NCBI GenBank assembly: GCA_028284675.1
Contig: JANQRI010000034.1
Location: 10,906 to 74,905, forward strand
From: Gammaproteobacteria bacterium
Lineage (GTDB): Bacteria > Pseudomonadota > Gammaproteobacteria > HTCC5015
Length of the DNA stretch: 64,000 nt
Direction of reading: 5' to 3'
Shown: piece after piece, positions 55,079 through 64,000 of the stretch
Layout: every line of letters starts with the position of its first letter
How positions within the stretch are numbered: position 1 is the stretch's first letter
Program-made: the position numbers and the translations under genes
The notes under the pieces: generated by a model
What the model saw: only the letters and a program-made list of their open reading frames with translations
The model's database searches: none
Told to the model about the DNA's origin: nothing

Positions 55079-55609
55079 CTACACGTGCGCTAAAACAACT
55101 CTTCCTCGAAGTAATTGGTCTTTAGGAAGAAGCCATTTATCCAAGATTAAATCCTCGATGTCTAAGATTTCATCTAAATCCCGCCGGATATGATTTATGG
55201 ATAAAAAAAGCTTTTGCCAATTCTCCTCCACATCCTCATAGACTGACAGCTCTATATATTTAAAATCAGCATATTTAGTCAAATCAGCATGCGCTGACAA
55301 AATAAAATCCCACAACTCTGGATTTGAATTTATATAACTTATTACTTGCTCATCACCCACTAACGAGTAACTACTCTTTAAGTGTAGCTCACGATAATCG
55401 CAAACGCTCTCAACGTTATTACCTATTTGAGTGTATGAAAGGCTAAAAAATTCAGGCGAAGGCTGGGGTTCTTGCTCCGTGGCTCCACCAAGCTGCCCCC
55501 CAATGGGATATGTAATGTCACCCGATGACACCCCCGTGATCGCCTTGCCAATAACAAATGTGGCAGACGCAGTAGAATCAATCGATGGTTCAAAGCAATA
55601 TCCATCCAT
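55079..55609 (-). CDS. Unknown protein, middle of the HEPN operon
   Basis: 176 residues, ATG with AAGGAG upstream. The first 55 residues are Gly/Ser/Thr-rich (GGQLGGATEQEPQPSPEFF); the rest is alpha/beta with KYIELSVYEDVEENWQKL and LFLSINHIRRDLDEI. Not recognised. Gaps of two and four bases to its neighbours show it is made together with them. Confidence 0.7.
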   Translation of the reverse strand: MDGYCFEPSIDSTASATFVIGKAITGVSSGDITYPIGGQLGGATEQEPQPSPEFFSLSYTQIGNNVESVCDYRELHLKSSYSLVGDEQVISYINSNPELWDFILSAHADLTKYADFKYIELSVYEDVEENWQKLFLSINHIRRDLDEILDIEDLILDKWLLPKDQLLRGRVVLAHV

Positions 55610-55611
55610 AC

Positions 55612-56355
55612 TTATTTCTCCTTTAGCTTCGATGAAAGCTCAGCAGGAATTAGCCCATAAAATGCGTCATTCTTATATTGATGGGAAGTTTGAATCCAAT
55701 CATGAACTTGATCTGCATCCGATGTCTCGTATCCATCAGGAGTCATAACATCGATATCAATAAATGCGACTGTATTTTCTGGCAATTTTGAACCTGTAAC
55801 AAAGTATGGGGTAGCGATGCGCACAAGGGTGCCATGCGATGATTCGTTATTTGTAACAAAATAACTTAAACTAAGATCATCTTTGATATTTGCACCGCCA
55901 GCATTTATGTTTAGCTTCAAACTGTTGATAGAAACGATCCTATGATCTTTCTCATTCAACGAATTTACAAATCTATACCCCAATCTAGTAACTTTTAGAA
56001 ACTTAAACGTACTGAATAGATTGTCTACTACTAACCGTAGTTGCGCTTTAAACGCATCTCCACCTATATAATTGTGCTGGCCCGAAACATGATACGAAAG
56101 GACATTGCCACCAACTTTCACTAATTCTGGGCCATTTTCGTTCTTAAAAACAAAAATTGGTTGATACTTCAGATTTTGATCAGCTCTTCTAACTGCGGCA
56201 GGAATATCAGCGGTTGAAAGACGAATCTGGTTAAAATCCTTTACAAATTCCAGTTCGCTAACCATTCCGACCACTATTTCCGGCTCTTTACCGGCATCAA
56301 AACGGATTTCCCAGATAGCATCAATTATCGCATCTTTTTGCTGATTCTGAGACAT
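55612..56355 (-). CDS. TIGR04255-like protein
   Basis: 247 residues following the TIGR04255 pattern: DAIWEIRFDAGKEPEIV near the N-terminus, LKYQPIFVFKNENGPELVK and GNVLSYHVSGQ in the middle, and KVTRLGYRFVNSL with DIDVMTP toward the end. The family has no proven function and is often seen in accessory regions and near toxin or defence genes. First gene of the three-gene operon. Confidence 0.78.
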   Translation of the reverse strand: MSQNQQKDAIIDAIWEIRFDAGKEPEIVVGMVSELEFVKDFNQIRLSTADIPAAVRRADQNLKYQPIFVFKNENGPELVKVGGNVLSYHVSGQHNYIGGDAFKAQLRLVVDNLFSTFKFLKVTRLGYRFVNSLNEKDHRIVSINSLKLNINAGGANIKDDLSLSYFVTNNESSHGTLVRIATPYFVTGSKLPENTVAFIDIDVMTPDGYETSDADQVHDWIQTSHQYKNDAFYGLIPAELSSKLKEK

Positions 56356-56740
56356 TAATTAATTTCCCACTGTGGAGTTCCCGTTGGAGAAAATCATAAC
56401 AGATTAAGTTATAGTTTACTAACTGGCAACCATAACCCTTTGATTTTAAGAAATTTATTTGCTCGGGACAAGCTACGCCGAATTAAAAAAATGCATAATA
56501 ACAGTATATCTATATTTTTTCTTTGCTTTTCTAATCCGCGCGCCTCAACGGCACAGTTAATGCCAGCCTTTTAAAAAAAACGGCCTATCGTGCTCATGCC
56601 TTGCCATTGAGTGCCGGTGTTTCGGATATTGGCCAGGCTATTATATCTCAGCCTCTTCGGCGATCTGGCGCGTTAATTTCGGGAATTTCAAACTGTAAAA
56701 AATAGATTGAGCGTTAACAACCTATAAGCTGTTTGCAATT
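56356..56740. other. Intergenic region, nothing identified
   Basis: No gene, AT-rich. It lies upstream of the TIGR04255 operon and should carry that operon's promoter; the XRE gene that ends at 56741 could regulate it. I see no clear inverted repeat. Confidence 0.5.
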
Positions 56741-57088
56741 TCATTCGATGGTTCTGATCCACTCTTTCCAGGCAGGCCCGATAAGTTTTTCAGGTACTAT
56801 GTTTAGCGCCTTTGACAATTTAAATATAGTTACAAGAGATGGTAACCGATCACCTGCTTCGATTTTTTGCAAGAAACGGTTATTAATGCCAGCCTCTGAT
56901 GATAGTTTTTCTTGAGTCCAGCCTTTTGAGCTGCGTTTTTCACGTACAAGTTCACCAATTTTTTCTTTTATATCCAAATCGGTTTTACATCCATTTTGCA
57001 GGAATTGTTGATATTTTGCTTTATACGCCCTATAGTACGTGATGAACACGTCCAGTAGGGCGCGTTCATGGGCGACGAAAATTGCCAT
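56741..57088 (-). CDS. XRE-family transcriptional regulator
   Basis: 115 residues. A helical N-terminal extension (about 1-38) precedes a Cro/CI-type HTH: IGELVREKRSSKGWTQEKLS, SSEAGINNRFLQKIEAGDR and VTIFKLSKALNIVP. The C-terminus ends soon after the HTH. Upstream of the HEPN operon on the same strand, so it may regulate it or be unrelated. Confidence 0.82.
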   Translation of the reverse strand: MAIFVAHERALLDVFITYYRAYKAKYQQFLQNGCKTDLDIKEKIGELVREKRSSKGWTQEKLSSEAGINNRFLQKIEAGDRLPSLVTIFKLSKALNIVPEKLIGPAWKEWIRTIE

Positions 57089-57149
57089 TAACTCTGTGGA
57101 TGGAAAAATTCGCGAGCGATGCTAGCTACTATAAATTTAGAGGTCTACG

Positions 57150-57389
57150 ATGAACACTGAGCCAAACAACACTCCGCAGTCGTCAATATCTAGCAACTCA
57201 CAACATCCAATCGTTCAAGACGAAAACCATCGAGATTCATTGAATCGGGTCGTACAAGTGCTGGCGCTGTTACAACATTTAGATTTACAAGCTGGCCTGA
57301 GTTCAGAAGCGGATGCAGGTTGGTTTTGGGTCACTAAAATGCTGCGGGACTCGATTCAGCATGTTAGTGATTCTTTAGCGGAGAATTGA
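57150..57389 (+). CDS. Small hypothetical protein of the island
   Basis: 79 residues, ATG with AGAGG upstream. Disordered Asn/Ser/Gln-rich first third, then one helical stretch (LNRVVQVLALLQHLDLQAGL). Divergent from the XRE gene. Not recognised. Confidence 0.55.
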   Translation: MNTEPNNTPQSSISSNSQHPIVQDENHRDSLNRVVQVLALLQHLDLQAGLSSEADAGWFWVTKMLRDSIQHVSDSLAEN

Positions 57390-57608
57390 ATCAGCATCGG
57401 ATTGAAGAAATCGGACATCTATAAAGCGGTTAAAAAAGCCCGGGGCTAAACAATAAAAATTATTCTGAATGCAAATTTGTGGGTATTCAGTATGTTTTTG
57501 TTCTGTGTACCATTCCAAATGTTGTGGATTTGCCACTTCAAACGATATTTTTGAATAAGCATTCAGAATCACTGAGGCCATAACGAGGACGTTGTTTGCC
57601 GTAGTCAT
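57375..57608 (-). CDS. Small hypothetical protein, uncertain
   Basis: 77 residues, ATG with AGAGGGGAG upstream, although the site is close to the start. It overlaps the end of the previous gene by 15 bases in convergent orientation. No signal peptide cleavage site or known motif. Included because of its ribosome site; it may not be real. Confidence 0.35.
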   Translation of the reverse strand: MTTANNVLVMASVILNAYSKISFEVANPQHLEWYTEQKHTEYPQICIQNNFYCLAPGFFNRFIDVRFLQSDADSILR

Positions 57609-57856
57609 CGCTCCCCTCTAGATCGCTCCAATTATTTACAGCACCTTTCCAAGAGTATTGCGGTCGGGCAGAAAGTCTTCAGGGCAAGTTGCACCACACT
57701 CTAACTTGAGATAGTCTTCGCATATCCTAAAGGGCTAATTGGGATTTTTTTAAATTAAAGTTTTGTGCTTCCAGTATAAGAGCGCACGTACCTGTGCGTC
57801 CTTCAGACGTGGAAAAACAGTTCTATAGTTAAGCAAATAAATATAAAGGGCTAATC

Positions 57857-60800
57857 ATGTCTTGTTTTCGTTCAGTGTTATTTGTTTTGGTAACCGTTCT
57901 ATTTATTTCCGCATGCGGTGGCAGCAGTGGAGGTAGTGGGAACAATGATGAGAATGGCTCTGGTGGGGGCGATAACGGTAACGATACAACAACACCATTT
58001 ACGATTAGTGGAACAGTAACAGCACCTGGTGGCGCTATTGCACAATTTCGAGACAAAAATTTAATTCAGATTCTGGCATCTGCTGTGTTACCGGCAGCCT
58101 ATGCGGATATTATCGGCTTCACACCGGTAGCCAATGCAACGGTCGAGTTGGTTCGCTTGGATGCGCAAGGCAATGAAATCTCTGTAATTGCGACTACTAC
58201 GACAAATACTGATGGAGCTTACACATTTGATACTGACGAGGCTCCAAGCGCATTGCTACTCGCTAGGGCAACCAATGGTTCCATTCATATGATGAGCCTG
58301 GCCGTATCTGAAACAACAGACGTAAACCCCATCACTACAGTAGTTACCCAGCAGATTATGAATCAGCTGGCTATTAGTGGGTCGCTGGAAGATATTACCG
58401 AGGAGGAAGTTAATACATTAGTTGAATATATCGATACATTAAATCTCGACCTTTCCAGTGCGGGTACTATCAACAATGCATTAAATCAAATTGATGCAGG
58501 GTTAGGTGCAGAATTCGGAGAGCTGATTGAGTCTGTGTCGGCGCCTGGTGATAGTGTGCCAACCGACTTTAGTTTTCAATTGCAAACGGATGTTTTACAA
58601 AATACGTTGATTACTTCGAATAGTGTCACGGTTAGTGGCATTACGGCACCGACCACAGTCGTTATCTCCGGAGGAGAATATTCAATTAATGGCAGCCCAT
58701 TCACCACTGATGTGGGCAGTATAGACAGCGGCGACACCATCGGTGTCAGGCTAATATCGTCTAATGGCTTTTCCGCTACCTCAAGCGCAACACTTACCAT
58801 CGGAGGAATTAGTGCGGTTTTTAGTGTAACAACACTAGCCGAGGATACTACGCCTGATGCATTTACTTTTAATGACCAAATTAATGTGTCTGTCAACACT
58901 CCAATCGAGTCAAACAGTATCATGGTGGCAGGTATCAATTCATCAGCCACAATTAGCATACAAAACGGCGAGTATTCGATTAATGGTAGTGGATATACCG
59001 CCAATCCGAGCTTGGTTAATAATGGAGATACAATTCAGGTTAGACAGACTTCATCGAGTAGTTTTTCAACGGCAACTAATACGATCCTCACCATTGGGCC
59101 GATAAGTGATACTTTCAGCCTCACTACCGAAGCGGCGCCAGCAATCGATATTACGCCAGATCCGTTTGTATTTATCGATCAGACTGATGTGGCGCTAAGT
59201 ACGCAAATTATTTCGAATGTCATCACAATTAGCGGAATTAATGCAGCAGCTCCAATTAGTATCTTGGGCGGTGAATACTCTATAAATAGCGGAGTATTTA
59301 CAGGCACGGCTGGCGTGGTTAATAGCGGTGATTCTGTTGTTGTCAGGCAAGCTTCATCGGATAGTTTTTCTATAATTACCGATGTAGTACTTACAGTTGG
59401 TGCTGTAAACGATACTTTTAGTGTGACAACGGTAGCTGAAGATTCTGTGCCAGATGCATTTGATTTTGTTGGTCAAATTGATGTTTTGCCTGAGAGTTTG
59501 GTTAGCTCAAATACCGTAACAATTAGTGGTATTAATTCACAAGTGCTATTAAGCATAGAAGGTGGTACTTATTCGATTGATGGTGGAAGTTTTCAGTCGG
59601 TTGACACATTAGTATCCAATGGGCAGACCATACAATTGAGCGCGATTTCGCCCACTCAGTTCCTTACTTCGACAACGGTCACTATTACGATTGGGTCTGT
59701 TGTTGATACATTTATAATAACGACAGTTGAAGAGGATTCAGAACCGGATTCATTTAGATTTTCGGAGCAAGCCGATGTGCCAACAAATACACTAATCACA
59801 TCGAATGCCATCACGGTGAGTGGTATAAACACTCCAGTCCCTATTAGGGTGTCCGGAGGTGAATATTCTATTGATGGTGGCCCTTTTACTTTCGGGGTTG
59901 GAGTAATCAGTGAAGGACAGTCTGTTGTGGTTAGACAAGCATCATCAGATGATTATTCGGTTACCACAGACTTGGTTCTTACAATAGGTGGTATAAGCGA
60001 CACATTCAGCATTACGACCCTATTTGTGGATACTACGCCAGATCCTTTCAGTTTTACTGATCAGTTCGATGTTGCAAGGAATACTGATCTGGTCTCAAAT
60101 AATATTACTGTTAGCGGTCTGGATTCGCCAACAACTATTTCGGTATCTGGCGGGCAGTATTCTATAGACGGAGCCCCGTTTACCACTGAGTTTGGGCAAG
60201 TTGCTGCTGGCCAGTCCGTCACCATAAAACAGAGATCTCTATCAACATTTTCGTCGACCTCGAATGTTACGGTGAATATTGGGGGTGTAGTTGATGTTTT
60301 TAGCGTAACCACACTCACTAATCCATATCCGAATGCCCCGGCTGCTGCTATTCACTTCCCAACAGAGGATTCTGTCACGGATTCAAGCAGGATAATTGTT
60401 CGAGGTATTTGCAACGATAGTGATGGAGTTTCTGCAGTGAGAGTGAATGGTGTCGATGCAACAACCACTGATGGCTTTCGAAACTGGCAGGCAGAAGTGA
60501 TTTTAAATTATGGCATGAATATATTAACTGTTGAGGCAGTGGATAATGCTGGTCATATCAATCCTGAGGCAGCATTAGCGCAGATTGAGTACCGTTTCCC
60601 CTATAGACTAATAGCTACCTCAGTTGAAATTGACAGGGCTAACAATAGAGCCTTGGTCACTGCCCGTTCGGTTAATGTATTGCTTGCTATTGATCTTGTA
60701 TCAGGGGAGCGTTCCGTTGTTTCAGGGATGGGTGTTGGTTCGGGACCGGATTTCTCCGCGCCTAGAGATGTTACTCTGGATTCAGTTAGGAATCGCGCAA

Positions 60801-62407
60801 TTGTGGTGGACCAGGGGGCTGATGCAATTATTGCAGTAAACCTTTTGACAGGAGACCGCACCATTTTGTCTGACAACATGACGGGTTCTGGGCCAGACTT
60901 TATTACTCCCTCTGTAGCAGCAATGGACTTCACTAATCAGAGGATGTTTGTCATAGATGGAGATGGACTGAATCGTTTTAACGCTATTCTAGAGGTCGAC
61001 ATTGTTACAGGCGAAAGGTCGATAATTGCAGATTCAACAACAGGAACCGGCCATGACTTTAGTGATTTCTTTGGCCCTAAAGGAATTGTTTATGACGAAG
61101 CAAATGAAAGAGTTTTGGTTCTGGAAAATCCTCGTCTCTCAGATTTTAGGATTCAAGGCTTGCTCGTCGGTATAGACTTAAATACTTTGGATCGAGTGAT
61201 ATTTAGTTCACTAATGATGCGTGCCGATTCTAAATTGGCTTTGGATGCAAACAATAATCGAGTTCTAGCTGGCGCTGGTAGAAATATCATAGCAGTGGAT
61301 TTGGCATCGGGTAGTCAATCAACGGTCTCTACATTGCCCATCGCAGAAGATTTAAGAGTAACAGTGGCTCCTGATATAGAAGATGTAGCATTAGGTGTTA
61401 CGGATAATACTTTATTAACCATTGACGCAACATTTTATAGTGCACTGTTTTTGACTGACCTTATTACTGAGGATACCGTTACTATCTCGGATAGTTCCAA
61501 GGGCTTAGGGAGAGCTGTTTTTACGGGTCTGACGGGTATAGTTCTGAGTGCTGACAATAAGCGCGCATATGCTATATCCTCCGTTGAGGGGTGGGTGTTG
61601 GAAATTAATCTTACCAATGGTGATAGAAAAATTATTTACCAACCATCAGGATCTTTTAGTCCTTTTGGAATTGCTTTAGATGAAGTCAATAATCGCGTGT
61701 TCATTGCAAATCGAGCGCGGTCAGATAGCGAAATCAATTTTGTTAACCTTGTAACGGGTGAGAGGGCTGTGATTTCCTCAACCAACACTCTGGGTGAAAA
61801 TATCGTTGGAAGTGGTCCAAGGCTCCGCTTAGGCGAAATGGTTTTAGACGATACGAACAACCGGTTGTTGGTTAGTAGCGGTGGAGCGTTGACGGCGGTC
61901 GAGATATCTACTGGGGAACGCTCGATACTATCGGACAACTCTGTTGGGGTTGGCCCTTCTTTCTCTAGTCCTAGTGGGGTGGTTCTGCGTCCGTCAAATA
62001 ATAGAGTGTTAGCAATCGATGGCGGATCAAATTCTCTATTGGCTGTGGATTTAAACACCGGTAATCGTACTATAATTTCAGGTGATGGTGTTGGGGTAGG
62101 CCCTGATTTAAATCAACCAAAAGGTATTGCATTTGATAGCGATAATAATCTCGTATTTGTCGCAAACGATGATGAGGATGGTGAGGTTGCTGACTCCCTT
62201 TTAGCGATCGATTTGGATTCTGGTGATCGCAGCATTATATCGGACGGTGTTACCAATTCAGGCCCCATATTCAATTTTCCAGGTGGTCTAGCTATAGATA
62301 TATCCAGAAATTTAGGGTGGATTTTAACAGGGGGTTATGAGCAGCTACTAGCTATTGATTTAATTACCGGTGAGCGGGTGATGGTATCACATGGGCCTCT
62401 TCGATAG
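57857..62407 (+). CDS. Giant repeat/beta-propeller lipoprotein
   Basis: 1516 residues. Signal peptide with lipobox LFISAC, Cys 20, then a Gly/Ser/Asn linker. A carboxypeptidase-regulatory-like region (about 50-220) follows. Six beta-sandwich repeats of about 98 residues (235-825) each begin like DAFTFNDQINV and contain a GGEYSING-type core. An Ig-like domain comes next (830-915). The rest (915-1516) is a propeller with units such as LLAVDLNTGNRTIISGDGVG, like NHL/YVTN-type blades. Probably cell-surface or periplasmic; ligand unknown. It occupies almost half of the island visible here. Confidence 0.78.
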   Translation: MSCFRSVLFVLVTVLFISACGGSSGGSGNNDENGSGGGDNGNDTTTPFTISGTVTAPGGAIAQFRDKNLIQILASAVLPAAYADIIGFTPVANATVELVRLDAQGNEISVIATTTTNTDGAYTFDTDEAPSALLLARATNGSIHMMSLAVSETTDVNPITTVVTQQIMNQLAISGSLEDITEEEVNTLVEYIDTLNLDLSSAGTINNALNQIDAGLGAEFGELIESVSAPGDSVPTDFSFQLQTDVLQNTLITSNSVTVSGITAPTTVVISGGEYSINGSPFTTDVGSIDSGDTIGVRLISSNGFSATSSATLTIGGISAVFSVTTLAEDTTPDAFTFNDQINVSVNTPIESNSIMVAGINSSATISIQNGEYSINGSGYTANPSLVNNGDTIQVRQTSSSSFSTATNTILTIGPISDTFSLTTEAAPAIDITPDPFVFIDQTDVALSTQIISNVITISGINAAAPISILGGEYSINSGVFTGTAGVVNSGDSVVVRQASSDSFSIITDVVLTVGAVNDTFSVTTVAEDSVPDAFDFVGQIDVLPESLVSSNTVTISGINSQVLLSIEGGTYSIDGGSFQSVDTLVSNGQTIQLSAISPTQFLTSTTVTITIGSVVDTFIITTVEEDSEPDSFRFSEQADVPTNTLITSNAITVSGINTPVPIRVSGGEYSIDGGPFTFGVGVISEGQSVVVRQASSDDYSVTTDLVLTIGGISDTFSITTLFVDTTPDPFSFTDQFDVARNTDLVSNNITVSGLDSPTTISVSGGQYSIDGAPFTTEFGQVAAGQSVTIKQRSLSTFSSTSNVTVNIGGVVDVFSVTTLTNPYPNAPAAAIHFPTEDSVTDSSRIIVRGICNDSDGVSAVRVNGVDATTTDGFRNWQAEVILNYGMNILTVEAVDNAGHINPEAALAQIEYRFPYRLIATSVEIDRANNRALVTARSVNVLLAIDLVSGERSVVSGMGVGSGPDFSAPRDVTLDSVRNRAIVVDQGADAIIAVNLLTGDRTILSDNMTGSGPDFITPSVAAMDFTNQRMFVIDGDGLNRFNAILEVDIVTGERSIIADSTTGTGHDFSDFFGPKGIVYDEANERVLVLENPRLSDFRIQGLLVGIDLNTLDRVIFSSLMMRADSKLALDANNNRVLAGAGRNIIAVDLASGSQSTVSTLPIAEDLRVTVAPDIEDVALGVTDNTLLTIDATFYSALFLTDLITEDTVTISDSSKGLGRAVFTGLTGIVLSADNKRAYAISSVEGWVLEINLTNGDRKIIYQPSGSFSPFGIALDEVNNRVFIANRARSDSEINFVNLVTGERAVISSTNTLGENIVGSGPRLRLGEMVLDDTNNRLLVSSGGALTAVEISTGERSILSDNSVGVGPSFSSPSGVVLRPSNNRVLAIDGGSNSLLAVDLNTGNRTIISGDGVGVGPDLNQPKGIAFDSDNNLVFVANDDEDGEVADSLLAIDLDSGDRSIISDGVTNSGPIFNFPGGLAIDISRNLGWILTGGYEQLLAIDLITGERVMVSHGPLR

Positions 62408-62460
62408 GCTAATTGCTGGGTGCTTAGCAATATATAGCGACAGAAAAAAATAGCCTGCTA

Positions 62461-62835
62461 TCAAAGCCTGAGATATTTTGTTGGCCTGCCCTGCCGCAGC
62501 TTTCCGGTTTTTCCATCCGGCCTGACCCAAGGCCCATTTAGATACGGCAACCAGTCGGTTTCTTTGTTCAGCGCATAGACGATATTTCGAATGGTCAGCC
62601 AATACCGATACCGGGTCGCGGGTTTCATCTGCTGGGTTTGTTTTTGTAAATACCAGCGTAGATGTTTGACCTGGAAGGTATAGACGGTAAGCTGATGGTG
62701 TTGCCAAATGGTTTTAGCAATGTGTTGGGCTCGGGTCAGGTGTTCTTTCACGATACCACTGCGATGCCCTGGCAGTTTACGATGTAGCAACCGGTAGACT
62801 TCATATTGCGCGTGCTGTTGGCTGGCCCCGCTCAT
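62461..62835 (-). CDS. Integrase accessory protein, SAM-like core-binding domain
   Basis: 124 residues with helical SAM-like core-binding features (VKEHLTRAQHIAKTIWQ, YTFQVKHLRWYLQKQTQ, TRYRYWLTIRNIVYALN) and a basic tail. Its ATG overlaps the integrase stop by four bases, so both are made together. It lacks any catalytic domain. Likely assists recombination (inference). Confidence 0.68.
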   Translation of the reverse strand: MSGASQQHAQYEVYRLLHRKLPGHRSGIVKEHLTRAQHIAKTIWQHHQLTVYTFQVKHLRWYLQKQTQQMKPATRYRYWLTIRNIVYALNKETDWLPYLNGPWVRPDGKTGKLRQGRPTKYLRL

Positions 62836-63794
62836 CGTGAGCTGCCGATGTAGCTCGCGGTGACGCTGATGCGGTTATGACCAAGTTCTTCGGCGATGAT
62901 TTTCCGGGCGTGTTGATCCTGGCTTTTTGACGCGGTTCTGGTTTGGTTAATCACCGGTGCCGGATGGCCGGTGAGTTGTTGATAGCGTTCACAGGCGTAG
63001 GCGGCGCGCATGTCGTGGAAGCCTTTTATGGGGCTGTATTTTGCCCATTGATGGTAGGCAAAGGTGCGCCATTGTTCGTAACTCATCTCGGGCGGGATGA
63101 GATTGTGGTGATCGCCTTGCAGGCTTACGGCTTGTTTTAGAATGCTTAAACCTTTTTGGCTAATGGGTACCCACCGATCTACATGTTTACCGCGACCGCC
63201 TTTGGTGCCTTCGGTGATATTGATTTTTTTGTGTTGTGCTGCTTGTTGTAGAGCAGTGTAGATATTCAGTTTAGAGGCTTCACTAAAACGCACCCCAAAG
63301 TGTCGAGCCAACCGTGTAATGACCGTGATACGACCGTACATCGACTGTAATGACCGGTCATCGTCCGTGTCACGACTGTGCAACGACCGTGTAAGCACCG
63401 TGTCATCCACACTCACCGGTGCAGTTGTGCGTACGTGGGATCGTTGACCGATGATCGCTGCCGGTTTTACCGCTAATGTTGGGTTTTTGCGCATGGTTTC
63501 TAAAATCACGTTCACTGTTGAGAGTAAATTTTGTGCATAGGCGACGGTCATGTCTTGGTTATTGACTGTGTCTTTCAAATAATTTCCATAGTTATCGATC
63601 ATTGTTTTGTTGATATGCCGGGCATCGTTGATGCCATTGGCTTTCACATAGTTAACAAACTGTTGCCAGCGATGCCCATGCGCGGCACGGGTTGCGTAAT
63701 GACCGTTGCCATAACGATCAATCAGCGCTTGTTTGCCGGCCCAGTCCAGTTGTTTGCCATAGCCGTAGTTTTTTCGGCTGCCTACTTTGTTCAT
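62832..63794 (-). CDS. Tyrosine recombinase/integrase
   Basis: 320 residues. An N-terminal core-binding domain (about 30-110, HRWQQFVNYVKANGI) is joined by a repeat-encoded linker (about 131-158) to a catalytic domain. All catalytic residues are present: R169 (HFGVRFSEASKL), H260 and R263 (GFHDMRAAY), H306 (EELGHNRIS) and nucleophile Y315 (ASYIGSSR). Resembles integrases of genomic islands and integrative elements. It would insert the island at the tRNA site whose far-end copy is at 53554. The ATG lies about 200 bases from the window end. Confidence 0.88.
   Translation of the reverse strand: MNKVGSRKNYGYGKQLDWAGKQALIDRYGNGHYATRAAHGHRWQQFVNYVKANGINDARHINKTMIDNYGNYLKDTVNNQDMTVAYAQNLLSTVNVILETMRKNPTLAVKPAAIIGQRSHVRTTAPVSVDDTVLTRSLHSRDTDDDRSLQSMYGRITVITRLARHFGVRFSEASKLNIYTALQQAAQHKKINITEGTKGGRGKHVDRWVPISQKGLSILKQAVSLQGDHHNLIPPEMSYEQWRTFAYHQWAKYSPIKGFHDMRAAYACERYQQLTGHPAPVINQTRTASKSQDQHARKIIAEELGHNRISVTASYIGSSR
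63310..63406. repeat. 11-bp tandem array inside the integrase gene
   Basis: GACCGT or a one-base variant recurs at 63310, 63321, 63332, 63343, 63352, 63363, 63374, 63385 and 63396. Steps are 11 bases except one of 9. A consensus unit is GACCGTGTAAC. Three units make 33 bases, giving an 11-residue periodicity (RSLHSRDTDDD, RSLQSMYGRIT) in the linker. Because 11 is not a multiple of three, a gain or loss of one unit changes the frame. Confidence 0.8.
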
Positions 63795-64000
63795 TGGTTG
63801 ACCCTAGTGGTGATCAGTGTTTAACCGGTTGTCGCTCCGGTCAGCGTGGCCGCTGTCGCTTGGCCTGCGGCGATAGTGCTATCGCATGAACATTTTCCTG
63901 TCCCATACAGAGCATGCCTTTACAAGTGATGAACCTGCGGGTCGCATGCCGGCATCATCAATAGGGTGATGCCGTATGGGTGGTTTTGTAGGCTTTTGTA
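63795..64000. other. Upstream region of the integrase, window end
   Basis: No gene. Contains a hairpin near the end (GGCATCA with TGATGCC, 9-base loop). This is where the integrase promoter should be; the near-side attachment site is expected beyond the edge. Confidence 0.45.

Overview
The window reads as a chromosomal segment of a gammaproteobacterium. The evidence is gene content and order: polA beside a Pseudomonas-type (APH-fold) thrB, a gmk-rpoZ-spoT run, a ubiE/RDD/ubiJ/ubiB ubiquinone cluster, an LpxL/HtrB-like acyltransferase and many c-di-GMP proteins. The sequence alone does not allow me to name an order or genus. No rRNA or intact tRNA gene and no CRISPR array is visible.

Layout. 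1-31 kb is mostly core genome: polA (3' end cut by the window edge), thrB, a TRAP transporter (small and large permeases on +, solute-binding protein convergent on -), uvrD, ubiB-ubiJ-RDD-ubiE, a receiver-PAS-GGDEF-EAL protein, spoT-rpoZ-gmk, a NYN-domain protein, a redoxin, uup, a small RNA-binding pair (RRM and cold-shock), an LpxL-like acyltransferase, amtB with a small unknown partner, srkA, a spermidine-synthase-like protein and a double-receiver diguanylate cyclase. 30.5-42.4 kb is mixed: a DUF4157 metallopeptidase-like protein, a possible effector/lipoprotein pair, several small orphan proteins, a fused ornithine-lipid synthase-like acyltransferase, DUF924, a zf-TFIIB protein and a 7TMR-DISM diguanylate cyclase.

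42.4-48.6 kb is an AT-rich insert flanked by diverged direct copies of a DUF3592-like gene (intact left, decayed right). It holds a four-gene + strand operon: lipoprotein, exported TPR-CHAT protease, small exported protein, MalM-like/beta-barrel protein. This is the best candidate for an undescribed system in the window. 48.7-53.4 kb carries orphan proteins with effector-like traits: an HExxH zincin, an EF-hand-like protein, a secreted C39-like peptidase and a 617-residue protein built from two copies of one domain.

At 53.55-53.6 kb lies a tRNA 3'-half-like fragment, oriented as the far attachment site of an integrated island that starts there and runs past the right edge. The island holds higBA, a tight three-gene operon (TIGR04255-like, unknown, HEPN/UPF0332-like), an XRE regulator, a 1516-residue repeat/propeller lipoprotein and a two-gene tyrosine-recombinase module. 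The integrase gene contains an 11-bp tandem array whose copy number could switch the reading frame.
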